Shown here: positions 51,441-61,725 of the stretch, piece after piece
Layout of the letters: each line of letters opens with the position of its first letter
Numbering within the stretch: position 1 is the stretch's first letter
NCBI GenBank assembly: GCA_037178625.1
Contig: CM074144.1
Coordinates: 744,001-808,000, forward strand
Direction: 5' to 3'
From: Skeletonema tropicum
Lineage: Eukaryota; Bacillariophyta; Thalassiosirophyceae; Thalassiosirales; Thalassiosiraceae
DNA: 64,000 nucleotides
The notes under the pieces: generated by a model
The model's input: the letters and a program-made list of their open reading frames with translations, nothing else
Told to the model about the DNA's origin: nothing
Databases searched by the model: none
Translations under genes and position numbers: made by a program

Positions 51441-54400
51441 TCAGTTTGGCAGCTTCCGTTTCTTCCGCTTGGGAGGTGCGTGTCTTTGGGTAGTGGCCTG
51501 AAGTGTTGAATCCCCAACAGCGAGCGATGCCGCGCTCCTTTTCTGATTAAGGAGGGACTCTGTCTGCTGCATTGGAGTTGGGTCGTCCCCGTGGACTTTA
51601 CCTCTAGTTTTGGGGCCGCCTGGGATAATCCGCTTGTCCTTTCTCCGTCGTTTATTGCGCTCCTTGCACGATGAACCTGAGCCAGCCGTCTTTACCCTGA
51701 CCGGCTTGGGGATAGGCTTGCCCGCTGCGAGGTGACCACTCTTGCGCTTGCCACCCGTTGAATTCGATCGGCTAGGCAGTCTTGCTGCGGCAGGAGCTCT
51801 TGGTTGATTCCTGCTGCTAGACCACAGCAACATTGCGATCCTCATCCTAGTCTCTTTGAGGAGGAAGTCCGCCTGGTTGTAGGAATTCTCGCACAGAGGG
51901 ATGTTTTGTGCCAGTAGGGTTGCGTTGACGAGGACAAAGAGACCACAATCATATCCGTTGGTCTGCCGTGGAGAGTTCATTGAGTCATCGATGAGTCGCC
52001 AAGAGTTGTCCCAATCGGCGTTCGCCTCCCCATGTATTTCTCGATACTTATCCTTGAGATACTGCAGCATAGCCCTTAGGTACCGCTGGTTATACTCCTT
52101 CCTGCCCTGGGAATCCCACAGTTTAATCTCCTTGAGGACGGTGTCGGCTTTGAGGAGCAACCAATGGCGATTACCCCGGTTAATCGGCACGTATATCTCC
52201 CGCACCCCCAAGATCCCGTTCTTCCGTCTCAACGTATTGCCCCAGGAGCGCACATTGTTGTAGTTGTAGATGGGAATTGATTGCCCGTCTGTCCCAGTCT
52301 GAAGGAGTGCTGACATGAAGAAGGAGGTGAAGAAGTAGACCCGTTGGGAGTTCACTTTTGGAAAGAGAACCCTGCGGAGGAAACTGTTGATGATTTCGTC
52401 GTTTAGCCATTGTGGTGGTCTCAGTGAGAGCATTGCTTCCCGGTGAACCTTATCTCCTCCTGCCATGTCAAGGGTAAAAGTCTCGGGGACCGCTCTGAAG
52501 AGGTCCCTTGGGGAGAATGTCCTTGTCTCTTCATCCGTGTTACGTCGTAGCAGCTCCAGACAATCGGTGCGTTGCGTCCCTAGGTCTGGGGGTAGCCTTG
52601 GCCTCTGCCGGGTGGAGGAGGCCCGAGCTTCTGCCCGAAGTTGCTGCTGAAAGATAGGGGCAAAACGCAAAGGAGCCTTCGTGGCAGTCGTCTTGTCGGT
52701 GCTCGTGGCTGCTGTCACGTCTGTTTCCTGTGGAGCGGTCCTTGGTTGATCCATCGACGGATTTTCATTGTCCAGTCTACCTCCCGTGAGGTCTCCGGCC
52801 GCTTCTCTACTCGCCACCGCCGCATTCAACCAATACTGTTGTTGCTCAGTGCTCTTGGCAAAAAGTTCCTCCGGTTGGATTTCCAGCAGACATCTAGCTT
52901 CTTCCGGCAGGCCGTCAGTTCCTAAACTAAGTTGGTGCTCTATCTCTTTCTGGATTTGTTCTCTCGAAGCCAGGACCTTCGTGCCTTTGGTTTTGTGGTG
53001 TTTGGTGAGATTCCTGCAAATCCATTGGGTGTGCGTGAGGGAGAGTAGCTGGTCCAGGAAGCCCTTCGTCCAACTGTCGATGGTCAGCCGGAGCCGCATG
53101 CCCAGAAGATAATTTTGTTGCAGTTGTAGAAGCCCGACGGACACTTTCCCCTCCGTGAAATGTCTCCATCCGATTCTATCCAAACTATTACCAACTTGTC
53201 TCGTTTCCTGGGACATCCTGTCGCCATACTTGTCCGGCAGGTCCACAAACAATCGCTTGCCTTGGGCTGCAATAAACCTTGGGATCCAAATCATTAGGTC
53301 GGGGTGGGTGTGGTGGTCTCTCATCCAGTCCAATAAATTCTCAATGCAGTCGCTGAGTAATCCCCGTCTAATGTCACTTGTACACCGATTCAGGTGGTCA
53401 GCCGTTTCGTAACACCCGCAGTTGGGGCACACCGCTGAGGCTTCCTTGTCCCATCTAGTAATCATTTGGCCAGTGCCGCAGAAACCAGAACACTGCTTGG
53501 CGTACCAAAGTCTGAACATCTGAGGCCGACGCCCTAGAAGATCCCGCAGGGGCTCCCATGCCACGGTGTCGAAGATAGAGGGTGACATGAGTCCTTCATC
53601 AGAGTAGAACTGTTTTGCTCTTTCTTTGCCAATGTAGTAACGGAGTTCTTTGGCCATATCCGCGGTTTGCTTCTCATTGCCGATAATTACCACCGCTGAC
53701 TCGAGAGGTAGCGATAGCGTTGCAGGGTGGGCTGCCGTCGTATTCACTGCCCGCCGCAAAGCCCGTTTGGCTCTGTCATCACAGATAACATTGAGCTGTG
53801 CCTCTATCGACAATGCATCGTAGCCCACTCTGTCGTCCTGATGTGCCTTAACGTGAGACAGTCTGTGAACCAGTTTGGAGCGAGACTGTATCTTCCGCAG
53901 TACCCGTAGAATATCGTTGTTCTTGGCCGCAGCTGCGATCCTGGCATACTTCGTCGAGAAGGTGTGGATTGTCCCTAGATTGTCGCAGAAAATGTTTGCG
54001 TTGGAAAGAATCTCGTAATGCTCCTCGGCCGTCAGCAGTAAGATGTGGATGGCTAACATTCCCAGCTGCTCCCCTCTATAGCTGCCTGCCCATTTGGATC
54101 TCTCCGTAAAATCACCTTGCAAAGACTTCCCCGTCTCCTCGCAGTACATAATCCAGGCCGCCCCGCAGACGTCCACTGAAAGCTCTTTGATATAAGAACC
54201 ATCCGTGCAACAGAAGAGAGATCCTCTGTGGATGGCCTCCACTATCCATGCTGGATCTTCCTGACACGCCAACTCCTGCCACATCCATGTGCCTCCTTTG
54301 CTGAATAGCCTCTCCCAGAATGAAGCAAAATTTGTATGGGCTGGTGCTGCCACTAGAGGTGGGCCTCTTTGCATCAGTCTAACTGAGCCATTGTCGTATT

Positions 54401-57400
54401 CGAGGATGGTAGCTGGAGCCAGTGTGGCGGAGGGTCCATCTAGTTGTCTTGACGGGTGAAGCACGTGTGATCTATCTCCGGAGTCCCTATCGTGCACGTA
54501 TTCCCGGATCGTGCTGTCAGTATGTATCTCCACTGCGCAGGTTTCGGTGTTCCAGAAATGCCTCCATTTTCTATGGGAGGGATGTAGCCATTCCCTCAAC
54601 GGCTCCTCCAGCATCAGATTGAGCGGTGCGATCTGGAGCAGATATTTTTTCCAGAGTTTGAAATCTGCCGCGGTTGGAAATTCAGGGCCGAATAGCAGTC
54701 CAGACCTATGCTTCCCTAACAGCCCTTCGTCGGAGTCCATCCAATGCCCGTCCAGTAAGTGATTCTCCAGGTATTTACCATTGGCCGAAGTGATGTCAGA
54801 GAGGAAGAGTGCCTCTTGTGCCTTTCTGACTCTGTTGACACGCAACAGATCGTTCCCTCGTAGGCCCATTTCAACCATCATGTGCATGATGACCTTATCC
54901 CCTCTCCTAGGGAGAGGGATATCGTCACACCGCAAGTCAAGAGTAATCCCCAGCTCGTCAAGTTTTTCCCAAAATGATTTGATCCACGAGTCGGTTGCAA
55001 GATGCCCCCACGTACGGAAGTCATAGCTAAAAGGACAGTCCGGTACCCCCAATTCAATTTGCAGATGACGAATGACCACGCTCAACGTAAATCCAAGATG
55101 ACGGTCCTTCACCGCTGGATGGGGTTTGTCATCGTAATGCTGAAGGAAAGATGCGAGTGTAGCGGCCGTTGTCTCGATTGTCAGATCGTTGAGGCCCATG
55201 CCTCCAAATGCTGGTGGGAGATACCGCCATTCTCTGGTGATAGAACGGGTAACCCCGAGGCTGCTGAGTAGATAGAAATCCGCAGAAGACAATCCCTTTT
55301 TTAGCTCAGCAATAGGGGCCGAACATGCCCCAAGACCGTAGCGCAATCCTGACCACAGTTGGCAGGAGTAGCTCATCCAGACCGACCGAACCGGGATGTG
55401 CCCACTTTTAATCTGAGCAGTCCACGTTGTCACTCTTTCTTTCATCTGTTCGAAATGCTGATCCGCCTTCCCATCTGGTCTGGCAAATAATCCGAGGTTG
55501 TTGTCTGCCTTATTGGTAGGAAGTTTGTCGATTGGCTCCGTAGCTCCTGAGGTTGTCGGGACATGGAAGGCTAGCGAGGACAGATCATTATCCTCCATCT
55601 CGGCCCCGTCTGGCTCTCCCTGCCGTCGCTGTTGCTGATCAGTATACACCCATCCCCCTTTGCCGTCCGCTGACTGATGATGGATAGTTACCCCACACTT
55701 CTCGCCTTTCAACGCACCCCCTGTCGCTCCGAGTAATCCCCCCCAATCCGAGATTGAGGCTTGGCCTTTAGCAGCTGTCGAGAACAGGTCATCGTCTTCG
55801 TCCAAACCAGCCCAAAGGTTGGTGTCATCAACGTACAGGATCCCCACCTGCCGGACAGATTTCCTAGTTATCGGGCATTCAATCGTGATACCGTGTCCGC
55901 TCCTACGTTGCGCATTTACTATCGTGGTACTCGTCTGTTGCCAAGTGGCAGGAGCCGCGCCATTGCCTTGAGCAAGCCCATGCTTGCCGTCCTCTTTCCC
56001 GCCGAAGTAGGATTCCGATTGGCCGTAGCCTGTACGCAGGAAGAACTCCATGTTGTGCAGGGGACGTAGCATCGACATTACTGCACTTTGTGGAACGTTG
56101 AACGCTTGGAGGGTGAGACTAGCGGCTGGGAGGGCCACTCTGTCATAGCACTGTGCCGCATCGACTTGAGCGACTAGGAGCGGGCGTTTGGTGACTCTGG
56201 CGATGTCATAAAGTAAAACCTGCTGCAGAATGGCGTCCTCTGCGGTTTTCCCTTTGGAGCTGAAGATCTCCTCTGGGATCATGCCTTCCTCTCTCGCAGA
56301 ATTGATCATCCTGTGTCCGAAAATGAGTTTGTTGCAGAAGTTGAAGTCAGCTTCCAGGAGGAGGATGGCCCGCAATTTGTTCACCACAGCTACCCCTGCG
56401 ATTTTTTCCAGCATTACAGACAGTCCTCTAGCCCATCTATCAGGACTTGCTCCAGTTGTGGTGGTCAAAGACAATTTCCTAGCCATCAGCTGTGACAAGT
56501 TGTCATCATGTGCCATCGACTTGTAGTGCCCAAAATGAATCCCTGATAAGGAGGAGGAAGTTCTTTCCTTCACGCGTCGCCAGTAGTACTGAAAGTCTTC
56601 TTGTGACACCGAGATCGAGATCTCCCCGCTTCCCATCCTGGACCAGATCGAGGCCATTTCATCGAATAAGAGGAGAGTCCGAGGATCCGTGTCTGGTGGT
56701 GGCACAAACGTACCTTCCAGAATCTCTACTGCGGCAGATGTGTCTGCAAAATTACCTAGTAGTTCAAATAGAGCACCTTGACAAATCGGTGCAGAGGTGG
56801 CTCGTCCGAATCTTGTTCGCAGCTCTGTCTTCAGTGCCTCCTCAATCGACTCTTTGGCCGTATGCTCCACCACTGAACCATCGTCCTGCACGACCTCCAC
56901 TCTTGTTACACTCATCACGTCCTTCGCCTTTGTGGCTCTTTTGATGCCTTGCCAACATTTGCGCTGTGCCTCACCTCTGAGGATGGCTTTCACTCTGACT
57001 GCCTCTTCTTCCCTCTCATTTGCTATTGCCTCGTTGAGTTTCTCATTTAAGAAGTGCTTCCGCAAGTAGGGAGAATCCGCCAGTAGCTGTCTCGTATGCT
57101 CTTTTGTGCTGCGATACAAGTCCACCAGTTCCTGAACGGGGGTAGACAGCCACTGTTCCAGACCCCTCCTTTTTGCGAATCTCCGCATATTCCCCTTATT
57201 GACCTGCTTTCCTTGATGATGACGAAGTATCCATTTCAGGAGGTGGCGCTTGTCGAGCCAAGACTGTATCGCTGGGGAGTATTCGTAATGGGCTGGATAG
57301 AGGACTCTGCACTTGGACTCCGCGTACACTAGTACTGATTCGACCATATTGTCCAGGGCCTCCATCTGAGCAATGAAGGGTGCAGTCGGTGGAAAGGAGG

Positions 57401-58805
57401 CGAGTGCCTCCAGCTCTGAGAGTTTCTGGTCAATGTGCTTTTCCCGGAATCCCTTTCTCACTAGCTCGAGATATCTGTCCCGTACCCGCGGCACTTTTGA
57501 ATTCAATTTCCTGGCCTTTGGAGGCACGATACGGCAGAGAGCGGTGCCCAGAACGGATCTGGTTTGTACATCTACCACCACCGGCCGATGATCTCCCAGG
57601 TCTGGATCAAAGGGGAGGTAACAAGCGCTGATTAGTTCGATATCATCAGACACCCAGATCCCGTCGATTGCCCCGTTTCCATTGTCGTTACCTCTGAAGT
57701 GGGTGAATGGCCCTTTCTGCCCGGGCATGATTCTGTGAACTGCCTCTCGCATGTTGATGTCATTGCCTGCCAGCCGTCTGCTCAATTCGCCGTCCAGTGC
57801 ATTCTCATTGGCATCCATCATTAGTACCACCCGGTCTCCTAGCGTCCTCCACTTTTTAATGGCCGCAACAAGCTCTCGACGAAATAGATCTTTTGGGTTT
57901 GTATCGAAGTGGTTGGACTGGATGTACCGCACAATGTGTTGGTAGTAGGTACCAACCCCTTCCGAGCGGCAGGGGGCATACGCAGAGATGAACACCGTTC
58001 CCACTCCATTTGTCGGTTCGGTGCGGAACCAGCAGAACATACCGAGCTCTGTTTCATCCTGCCCCCTAGTGGTAGGTAGACCCGCCAATTCCTCTCTCAG
58101 CACCACCGCTGTCCCCCCTGCTTGGAAGTTCCCGATGTTGTGGAGTTCCCGCGTATTATGCGCATGAACCGATGCTATTCTATCGTCTCCGTGCCTAAGG
58201 GTGTGAGCAATCTGTAGGGATGGATTTACTGCCCGAAAATTGGTGTTGGTTTCTTGGAGCCCCAACACGTCGACCCTGTAGTCTCTTAGCACATGCTTCA
58301 ATCGTTCCATCTTGGTGTTGTTGGGCTGCCACAATCTGAGGCCATTGATGTTCAGGGATAACACCCGAATCGTCTCGTGACCTTTGTGGGCAACCCGGAG
58401 CGGTCCGTACACCGGCACTTTTTTGCTACTCACTGAGCAGGTGTCTGCCTTGTCCAACCCTTCCAGCCGCAGGCCTTCCGTCTCCGTAGACCTACTCTGC
58501 TGTGACTCCAGCAACTCCGCCAGCTCCCTGTTGGATGGATCATCATTACGTTTGGTCCGTTCTGCAAGTAACTGCCTCATTGTATTGGTATCTAACTCTG
58601 TATTAGTATTATTCGACTCCCTAAAGTTCCGCGTCCTACTGTTGTTGTCGTGTTTGTGGGACCTGCGAAAATTATTCGCCCGCCTAGCTGACCTCCCTTG
58701 TCGATTGGTAGTTGCAGTGGCAGCGAAGTTGTCACGTTGCCTCTTTGATGAATGGCTCACCTCATTTCCCCGGGCAAAGGGAGGAAGAGGCTGCCTCTGG
58801 GCCAT
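51441..58805 (-). CDS. Retrotransposon ORF3: APE endonuclease, RT, RNase H, zinc motif and Ulp1-type protease
   Basis: 2454 residues. Basic N-terminus (KRQRDNF, RRSHKHDN). APE-type endonuclease at about 145-415: LSLNINGL, GLQET, MMDANEN, AIDGIWVS, LGDHRPVV. Reverse transcriptase at about 790-1080: DAAQCYDRV near 880, GLAQGNGAAPATW, and ILYVDDTNLW with YVDD at 991-994. RNase H at about 1530-1690: CTDGSY (Asp 1535), YRGEQLG, FCDNLG, HVKAHQDD. CCHC zinc motif CPNCGCYETADHLNRC at about 1792. Ulp1/C48 peptidase at about 2130-2300: PPQWLNDEIINSF, catalytic His 2214 (NRHWLL), Asp 2231 (LWDSQG), Cys 2287 (NGYDCGLF). The C-terminus is very basic (KERNKRRRKDKR, PPKRKKRK), likely nuclear targeting. All catalytic residues are present. 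Confidence 0.95.
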   Translation of the reverse strand: MAQRQPLPPFARGNEVSHSSKRQRDNFAATATTNRQGRSARRANNFRRSHKHDNNSRTRNFRESNNTNTELDTNTMRQLLAERTKRNDDPSNRELAELLESQQSRSTETEGLRLEGLDKADTCSVSSKKVPVYGPLRVAHKGHETIRVLSLNINGLRLWQPNNTKMERLKHVLRDYRVDVLGLQETNTNFRAVNPSLQIAHTLRHGDDRIASVHAHNTRELHNIGNFQAGGTAVVLREELAGLPTTRGQDETELGMFCWFRTEPTNGVGTVFISAYAPCRSEGVGTYYQHIVRYIQSNHFDTNPKDLFRRELVAAIKKWRTLGDRVVLMMDANENALDGELSRRLAGNDINMREAVHRIMPGQKGPFTHFRGNDNGNGAIDGIWVSDDIELISACYLPFDPDLGDHRPVVVDVQTRSVLGTALCRIVPPKARKLNSKVPRVRDRYLELVRKGFREKHIDQKLSELEALASFPPTAPFIAQMEALDNMVESVLVYAESKCRVLYPAHYEYSPAIQSWLDKRHLLKWILRHHQGKQVNKGNMRRFAKRRGLEQWLSTPVQELVDLYRSTKEHTRQLLADSPYLRKHFLNEKLNEAIANEREEEAVRVKAILRGEAQRKCWQGIKRATKAKDVMSVTRVEVVQDDGSVVEHTAKESIEEALKTELRTRFGRATSAPICQGALFELLGNFADTSAAVEILEGTFVPPPDTDPRTLLLFDEMASIWSRMGSGEISISVSQEDFQYYWRRVKERTSSSLSGIHFGHYKSMAHDDNLSQLMARKLSLTTTTGASPDRWARGLSVMLEKIAGVAVVNKLRAILLLEADFNFCNKLIFGHRMINSAREEGMIPEEIFSSKGKTAEDAILQQVLLYDIARVTKRPLLVAQVDAAQCYDRVALPAASLTLQAFNVPQSAVMSMLRPLHNMEFFLRTGYGQSESYFGGKEDGKHGLAQGNGAAPATWQQTSTTIVNAQRRSGHGITIECPITRKSVRQVGILYVDDTNLWAGLDEDDDLFSTAAKGQASISDWGGLLGATGGALKGEKCGVTIHHQSADGKGGWVYTDQQQRRQGEPDGAEMEDNDLSSLAFHVPTTSGATEPIDKLPTNKADNNLGLFARPDGKADQHFEQMKERVTTWTAQIKSGHIPVRSVWMSYSCQLWSGLRYGLGACSAPIAELKKGLSSADFYLLSSLGVTRSITREWRYLPPAFGGMGLNDLTIETTAATLASFLQHYDDKPHPAVKDRHLGFTLSVVIRHLQIELGVPDCPFSYDFRTWGHLATDSWIKSFWEKLDELGITLDLRCDDIPLPRRGDKVIMHMMVEMGLRGNDLLRVNRVRKAQEALFLSDITSANGKYLENHLLDGHWMDSDEGLLGKHRSGLLFGPEFPTAADFKLWKKYLLQIAPLNLMLEEPLREWLHPSHRKWRHFWNTETCAVEIHTDSTIREYVHDRDSGDRSHVLHPSRQLDGPSATLAPATILEYDNGSVRLMQRGPPLVAAPAHTNFASFWERLFSKGGTWMWQELACQEDPAWIVEAIHRGSLFCCTDGSYIKELSVDVCGAAWIMYCEETGKSLQGDFTERSKWAGSYRGEQLGMLAIHILLLTAEEHYEILSNANIFCDNLGTIHTFSTKYARIAAAAKNNDILRVLRKIQSRSKLVHRLSHVKAHQDDRVGYDALSIEAQLNVICDDRAKRALRRAVNTTAAHPATLSLPLESAVVIIGNEKQTADMAKELRYYIGKERAKQFYSDEGLMSPSIFDTVAWEPLRDLLGRRPQMFRLWYAKQCSGFCGTGQMITRWDKEASAVCPNCGCYETADHLNRCTSDIRRGLLSDCIENLLDWMRDHHTHPDLMIWIPRFIAAQGKRLFVDLPDKYGDRMSQETRQVGNSLDRIGWRHFTEGKVSVGLLQLQQNYLLGMRLRLTIDSWTKGFLDQLLSLTHTQWICRNLTKHHKTKGTKVLASREQIQKEIEHQLSLGTDGLPEEARCLLEIQPEELFAKSTEQQQYWLNAAVASREAAGDLTGGRLDNENPSMDQPRTAPQETDVTAATSTDKTTATKAPLRFAPIFQQQLRAEARASSTRQRPRLPPDLGTQRTDCLELLRRNTDEETRTFSPRDLFRAVPETFTLDMAGGDKVHREAMLSLRPPQWLNDEIINSFLRRVLFPKVNSQRVYFFTSFFMSALLQTGTDGQSIPIYNYNNVRSWGNTLRRKNGILGVREIYVPINRGNRHWLLLKADTVLKEIKLWDSQGRKEYNQRYLRAMLQYLKDKYREIHGEANADWDNSWRLIDDSMNSPRQTNGYDCGLFVLVNATLLAQNIPLCENSYNQADFLLKETRMRIAMLLWSSSRNQPRAPAAARLPSRSNSTGGKRKSGHLAAGKPIPKPVRVKTAGSGSSCKERNKRRRKDKRIIPGGPKTRGKVHGDDPTPMQQTESLLNQKRSAASLAVGDSTLQATTQRHAPPKRKKRKLPN

Positions 58806-58807
58806 TA
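58803..58807 (-). promoter_or_regulatory. TAATG stop/start overlap, ORF2 to ORF3
   Basis: Same arrangement as between ORF1 and ORF2. Flanking DNA on both sides is also similar (CCCCACAACACGC followed by CGTGGAGGGGC on the plus strand at both places). Confidence 0.85.
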
Positions 58808-61723
58808 CTCTCCCTGCCCCACAACACGCTGGTCTTCGCGTGGAGGGGCATGAGGGTCAGCAGCTGAGGCTTGAGAGGCCGCAGCAGCAGCGGTGGTAGG
58901 ACGTGCAGACATGACTTCACCAAAGAGACGACCGTGGCGTCTATTGTTGAAGGCCGTAGTGTTGACACTCGCTACATCAGATGATTCATCAAAGTCAAAG
59001 AGTTGACCATTCTCTCGGGCATTGTTACGGTTCAGTTGTTGGGATACAGCCTTTGCGTCCTGCATCCAATCTAGTTCCAAAATTTCCGTCTCCTCTTCAT
59101 TTGCGGCGTTGTCCTCCTCCATGTCAAATGAGAGGTGAAGTAATCCTTCGTCATCAAAACGTACAAAGTTGCGGGCGGTGCGAATGTCCTCCGCATCAAA
59201 CACTCTGGCCGCAGCAGCAAGTAAAGATTCCATAGTGGCGTCCTTCTCCAGGGCCAAGTGATATAGAAACCACCCGGCGGGGCAGACAGCAATATTCTTA
59301 GCTGCCTCACGGTAATCTTCTCCATTAGGGATTACTGCGTCAACTCCTCCACCGGAGTTTTCCAGAAGGGCAAGGAAGAGAGGGCGAGGGCGGTGGGTCC
59401 GACTTGGTAGCTGTACATCCATAAAGATCCGGCGGGCGGTGGTAGTAATTCCATTCCCCTCTAGCGTCTCAAATGAGATACTCATGTCCAATCCTGCAGG
59501 CGAGGGCCTGAAGCCCCTGTAGGAGACATGGATCGTGGAGTCAAGGTACTCGCTATGAAGACCTGCTCGACCTTTGAAGTCGGTCTTCTTGGATTCGGGA
59601 ACGTTACGATTATTCATATCGGGGGCAAGGTAGGGGTAGGTATGGATTCCCATGAAAATGCGCAGACCGCTTCTCCAAGGCCTGAAGACTGACTTGATGA
59701 GCTGTTCGTCCTTCGCATCAAACTCAATCTTAATGACTTGCTTGCTCGAGAGATTCTTGAGATGTGACTTTCCCGACTCGTAGATCTGATCCGGGTAGCC
59801 GACCGAAATCACCAAAACCGGTTCTTCGGGGAAAGGCTCCGAGGAGTTTGCGATAGCATCCTTCAAGGTCTGATTGATCTTTGCATCCATGTAGTCTTGG
59901 GAGGCTTTGCTGATGGCGTGGAAGAGTACCAAATTCTTCTTCGACAACGGAGCCGGATGTGCCTTCAAACTCAACCGAATATTGGCCAAGGCCAATTTGT
60001 GGAAGATAGTACCCCAAGTTACTGCATCCATCTCATTGTGACCAACAATTATCACGAAAGTGAATTGCACCGACTTGCCTCTAAGTTGTTCATGGAGGAC
60101 TTGCAAGGACTGTTCGAGTTCTTTTTGAGATTTGGTCCCGTCCAAATCAAAGGAATGGCTAGCTGCGTATTTCAACACCGTGGTGAAGGCCTCATCTTTG
60201 GAGATTGGCGTAGAGATGAGGGGAGGACCTGAGTCATCTTTCACAGGCAACAGGGCGACGTTGTCCGGACCAACTGTGCTCTTCATGGCATTCAGGGTCG
60301 TCTCCAATACCCTGGTGATGTCCTGCAGCAACGAATTGAACTTTACACGGTTGAATGAGACTTCACACGCACGTTTGTGAAGTGGGGTAAAGGCCGCCCC
60401 GTTCCTCTTTCCTGCAGACGTGGCATGAGCAAAGGAGAGCTTCTTCCCCGAGGAAGGAGTGCTACCCTTCTTGCCCTTGCTCGTCCTCAAAGCAGAGGCC
60501 GACTTCCAAAAGTAATCCTTCTGTAAAGGTGGAGTTGCCGCATTGTCCTTTTCCTCCGAGTTGTTGGTCTTTGACACCTCGACGTCCATCATCTCCTCAG
60601 TTCCCGTCTCCTTCTCGGCCGCCGTGGCACCCTCTGCCATCGACTCGCCTGTGAGATCCATGGCGGTGGTGGCTGCGTATTCCCGTTTCTTTGGTGTTGA
60701 TGTCATTGTTGCACAGATTGTGTCGAGAGGATGCAGCCACCGGAGTTGGCTGGTGGGTGGGAGATCCCGGAAGCAAAAACTGATTCCAGGTGGAGTACGC
60801 GCAACGCCAGACCGTCCCAGTCGGACGCCCATCTGACCTGAGGGCTTGCCATGAGGCGGCTGGATTACTCCCCGAACTCCAATCCCTTTCCGAAAGACGA
60901 GGACTGCTTGGTTGCCAGTGATGCCTCCTATAGAAACCCAGGCTAGGAGCCGGCCGAAAGATAGTTGCCGCTGCCCTATTCGTAGGAGTGATTGATTGGT
61001 GTTGCGTCCCTCCTTATCAATAAGCCTCTTCTCCCCTCCGAAGGATCTGCCTATAAAAGTTTCGGAATGTTGTATTACCTCTGTACTGTAGGAGCCCAGA
61101 GAAGGGTGGTGGTCAAAATTGTAATTCCTAGTCCTGTACTGGACAGGTGGTTTGAACCTACCTGCTACGTAATCCTGGAGACACAGGAACCGTTTGTTGT
61201 GTGTTCCGAAATTCTCCCCCCCTTCCAAGCATTCCTCCCGTTGAGGGAGGTTCCGTCCACCTAGTGCCGGGGGCGGCCAGGGTGGTTTGGGAGTGGGATC
61301 TGGTAGCCAAGCGCTGCAATCTTCTTGTACCGTCCAGGTCCTGCCAAGATTAATTGTTTGTTGTGTCACCTTCCGTGTAGCGGTTCCCCCCTCCACGGGA
61401 GCGCCGTAGAGATCTATCTGCTGTTTCCAGGCCTCCTTAATTATTTTGTCCCCTTTCCTCATCGTCAGGGGCGAATTATCATGTGCCTCCGCCTCAAATG
61501 GCAACGATAACTTCTCCACATGTCGTCCATTACTCCGCATCCCGGCCTGTGGTGGGGTGTTGCGGCGTCTCATAGAATCTCGATATTGTTGTGCTCTTTG
61601 TGCTGACTTCTTCGTCTTCTTTGTTTTGGATGGCCTATTAGACTTATATTCACGTTGCCTCTGTCTGAAATGGCTCACCTCGGCCTCCCGGGCAAAGGAG
61701 GGTGGAGGCTGCCGTGGATCCAT
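58805..61723 (-). CDS. Retrotransposon ORF2, probable Gag-like protein
   Basis: 972 residues with no recognised domain. The N-terminus (MDPRQPPPSFAREAEVSHF, then KTKKTKKSAQRAQQYRDS) resembles that of ORF3. A proline-rich PTPKPPWPPPALGG lies at about 150, as in ORF1. Near 345 the stretch MTSTPKKREYAATTAMDLTG looks like a natural protein start, followed by an acidic then Lys/Ser-rich linker. A folded-looking region runs about 450-880 (VQFTFVIIVGHNEMDAVTWG, PVLVISVGYP). The C-terminus HAPPREDQRVVGQGE resembles the C-terminus of ORF1. By position it should bind the element RNA. Its stop codon overlaps the ORF3 start (TAATG at 58804-58808). Confidence 0.85.
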   Translation of the reverse strand: MDPRQPPPSFAREAEVSHFRQRQREYKSNRPSKTKKTKKSAQRAQQYRDSMRRRNTPPQAGMRSNGRHVEKLSLPFEAEAHDNSPLTMRKGDKIIKEAWKQQIDLYGAPVEGGTATRKVTQQTINLGRTWTVQEDCSAWLPDPTPKPPWPPPALGGRNLPQREECLEGGENFGTHNKRFLCLQDYVAGRFKPPVQYRTRNYNFDHHPSLGSYSTEVIQHSETFIGRSFGGEKRLIDKEGRNTNQSLLRIGQRQLSFGRLLAWVSIGGITGNQAVLVFRKGIGVRGVIQPPHGKPSGQMGVRLGRSGVARTPPGISFCFRDLPPTSQLRWLHPLDTICATMTSTPKKREYAATTAMDLTGESMAEGATAAEKETGTEEMMDVEVSKTNNSEEKDNAATPPLQKDYFWKSASALRTSKGKKGSTPSSGKKLSFAHATSAGKRNGAAFTPLHKRACEVSFNRVKFNSLLQDITRVLETTLNAMKSTVGPDNVALLPVKDDSGPPLISTPISKDEAFTTVLKYAASHSFDLDGTKSQKELEQSLQVLHEQLRGKSVQFTFVIIVGHNEMDAVTWGTIFHKLALANIRLSLKAHPAPLSKKNLVLFHAISKASQDYMDAKINQTLKDAIANSSEPFPEEPVLVISVGYPDQIYESGKSHLKNLSSKQVIKIEFDAKDEQLIKSVFRPWRSGLRIFMGIHTYPYLAPDMNNRNVPESKKTDFKGRAGLHSEYLDSTIHVSYRGFRPSPAGLDMSISFETLEGNGITTTARRIFMDVQLPSRTHRPRPLFLALLENSGGGVDAVIPNGEDYREAAKNIAVCPAGWFLYHLALEKDATMESLLAAAARVFDAEDIRTARNFVRFDDEGLLHLSFDMEEDNAANEEETEILELDWMQDAKAVSQQLNRNNARENGQLFDFDESSDVASVNTTAFNNRRHGRLFGEVMSARPTTAAAAASQASAADPHAPPREDQRVVGQGE

Positions 61724-61725
61724 TA
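61721..61725 (-). promoter_or_regulatory. TAATG stop/start overlap, ORF1 to ORF2
   Basis: The last A of the TAA stop is the first base of the ATG. This kind of overlap supports termination-reinitiation in some LINEs (shown for SART1 of silkworm). Confidence 0.85.
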
